The position numbers and the translations under genes are program-made. Of a stretch of 64,000 nt of DNA, positions 63,938-64,000 are shown piece after piece. The stretch covers positions 27,044-91,043 of the forward strand of contig JAEWVF010000074.1 of NCBI GenBank assembly GCA_023459215.1, in the 5' to 3' direction. The notes under the pieces were generated by a model. It made no database searches, had not been told where the DNA came from, and saw nothing but the letters and a program-made list of their open reading frames with translations. The DNA is from Chloroflexota bacterium (GTDB taxonomy: Bacteria; Chloroflexota; Anaerolineae; Anaerolineales; Villigracilaceae). Every line of letters starts with the position of its first letter. The stretch's first letter is position 1.

Positions 63938-64000
63938 CTACTCCTGGTTTTCAACTTCCTGCAAAGATTGCTCTTCAGCCTGCAAGCCTCGCCAGCGCAC
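63938..64000 (-). CDS. C-terminal end of a gene cut by the window edge
   Basis: The minus strand from the window edge reads 20 codons in one frame (VRWRGLQAEEQSLQEVENQE) to a TAG at 63938-63940. It is polar and Glu/Gln-rich. Too short to identify. Confidence 0.45.
   Translation of the reverse strand: MRWRGLQAEEQSLQEVENQE

Noticed and set aside
1..64000. Prophage, transposon, integron or defence island
   Set aside because: No transposase, integrase, phage structural, restriction or CRISPR-associated gene is visible in any frame.

Overview
The window looks like a piece of a chromosome from the phylum Chloroflexota, most likely class Anaerolineae. This is an inference from gene content, not from a phylogeny. 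Pointers are a bacterial Elp3 of the Dehalococcoides type, an AviRa-like rRNA methyltransferase, lipoproteins with long Thr-Pro linkers, two DUF3048 lipoproteins, a DUF4173 and a DUF2085 membrane protein, eukaryote-type Ser/Thr kinases fused to membrane segments, and a DUF2089/DUF4097 stress-type operon. Base composition is moderately GC-rich, with one sharp AT-rich dip near 9.75 kb. I see no rRNA, transposase, integrase, prophage or CRISPR array. This is core and regulatory chromosome.

Layout. 1-2.5 kb: a cut-off lipoprotein, a small helical protein, and an ECF sigma factor-DegV-small membrane protein operon. 2.6-9.7 kb: MOSC protein, methyltransferase with membrane protein, Elp3, a pair of half-size chromate-transporter-family proteins with a tandem universal stress protein, a 40-residue membrane peptide and CorA. 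9.7-12.8 kb: a five-gene operon behind a consensus promoter in which four consecutive proteins carry the same short helical GKIS motif. 12.9-20 kb: DinB-like protein, DUF4126, AviRa-like enzyme, DUF2085, DUF3048 lipoprotein, first phosphofructokinase, a probable small transcript on the minus strand, DUF4173. 20-29 kb (minus strand): recR, ybaB and dnaX, with a 1465-residue sensor kinase and two stand-alone receivers lying between dnaX and ybaB. 29-34 kb: FHA protein, secreted Thr/Pro-rich protein and Ser/Thr kinase, meeting prmA tail to tail. 34.8-38.7 kb: second phosphofructokinase, thrS without a TGS domain under a T-box riboswitch, and tRNA-Val. 38.8-44.4 kb: sortase, 48-residue membrane protein, RlmD, the 5-oxoprolinase genes pxpBCA, and a lipase. 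44.5-49.5 kb: peptide-type ABC importer without ATPases, and AmrS. 49.6-57.4 kb: MobA, UspA, tRNA-Arg(GCG), SurE, MaoC, a DUF3048 lipoprotein with an inserted Sdr-type B domain, HIT protein, XseA/XseB, DUF212. 57.4-64 kb: lipoprotein, esterase, DinB, a second membrane Ser/Thr kinase, a transglycosylase-like exported protein and a cut-off gene.

How the genes work together. Several units are coherent: 5-oxoproline hydrolysis (pxpBCA); DNA replication and recombination (dnaX, ybaB, recR, xseAB); glycolysis (two PFKs); threonyl-tRNA supply (T-box-thrS); and signalling by phosphorylation (large histidine kinase with two receivers, FHA with kinase, sensor-fused kinase). The most unusual items are: two related imperfect palindromes inserted in frame in two unrelated genes (elp3 and dnaX), a Rickettsia-palindromic-element-like situation; the signalling module inside the dnaX-ybaB-recR order; the histidine-kinase-type sensor joined to a Ser/Thr kinase; a strongly promoted 20-codon minus-strand gene near 18.1 kb; and the DUF3048 protein split by an Sdr B domain. 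Several genes also have a -10 box only 6-9 bases upstream of the start codon, suggesting leaderless mRNAs.
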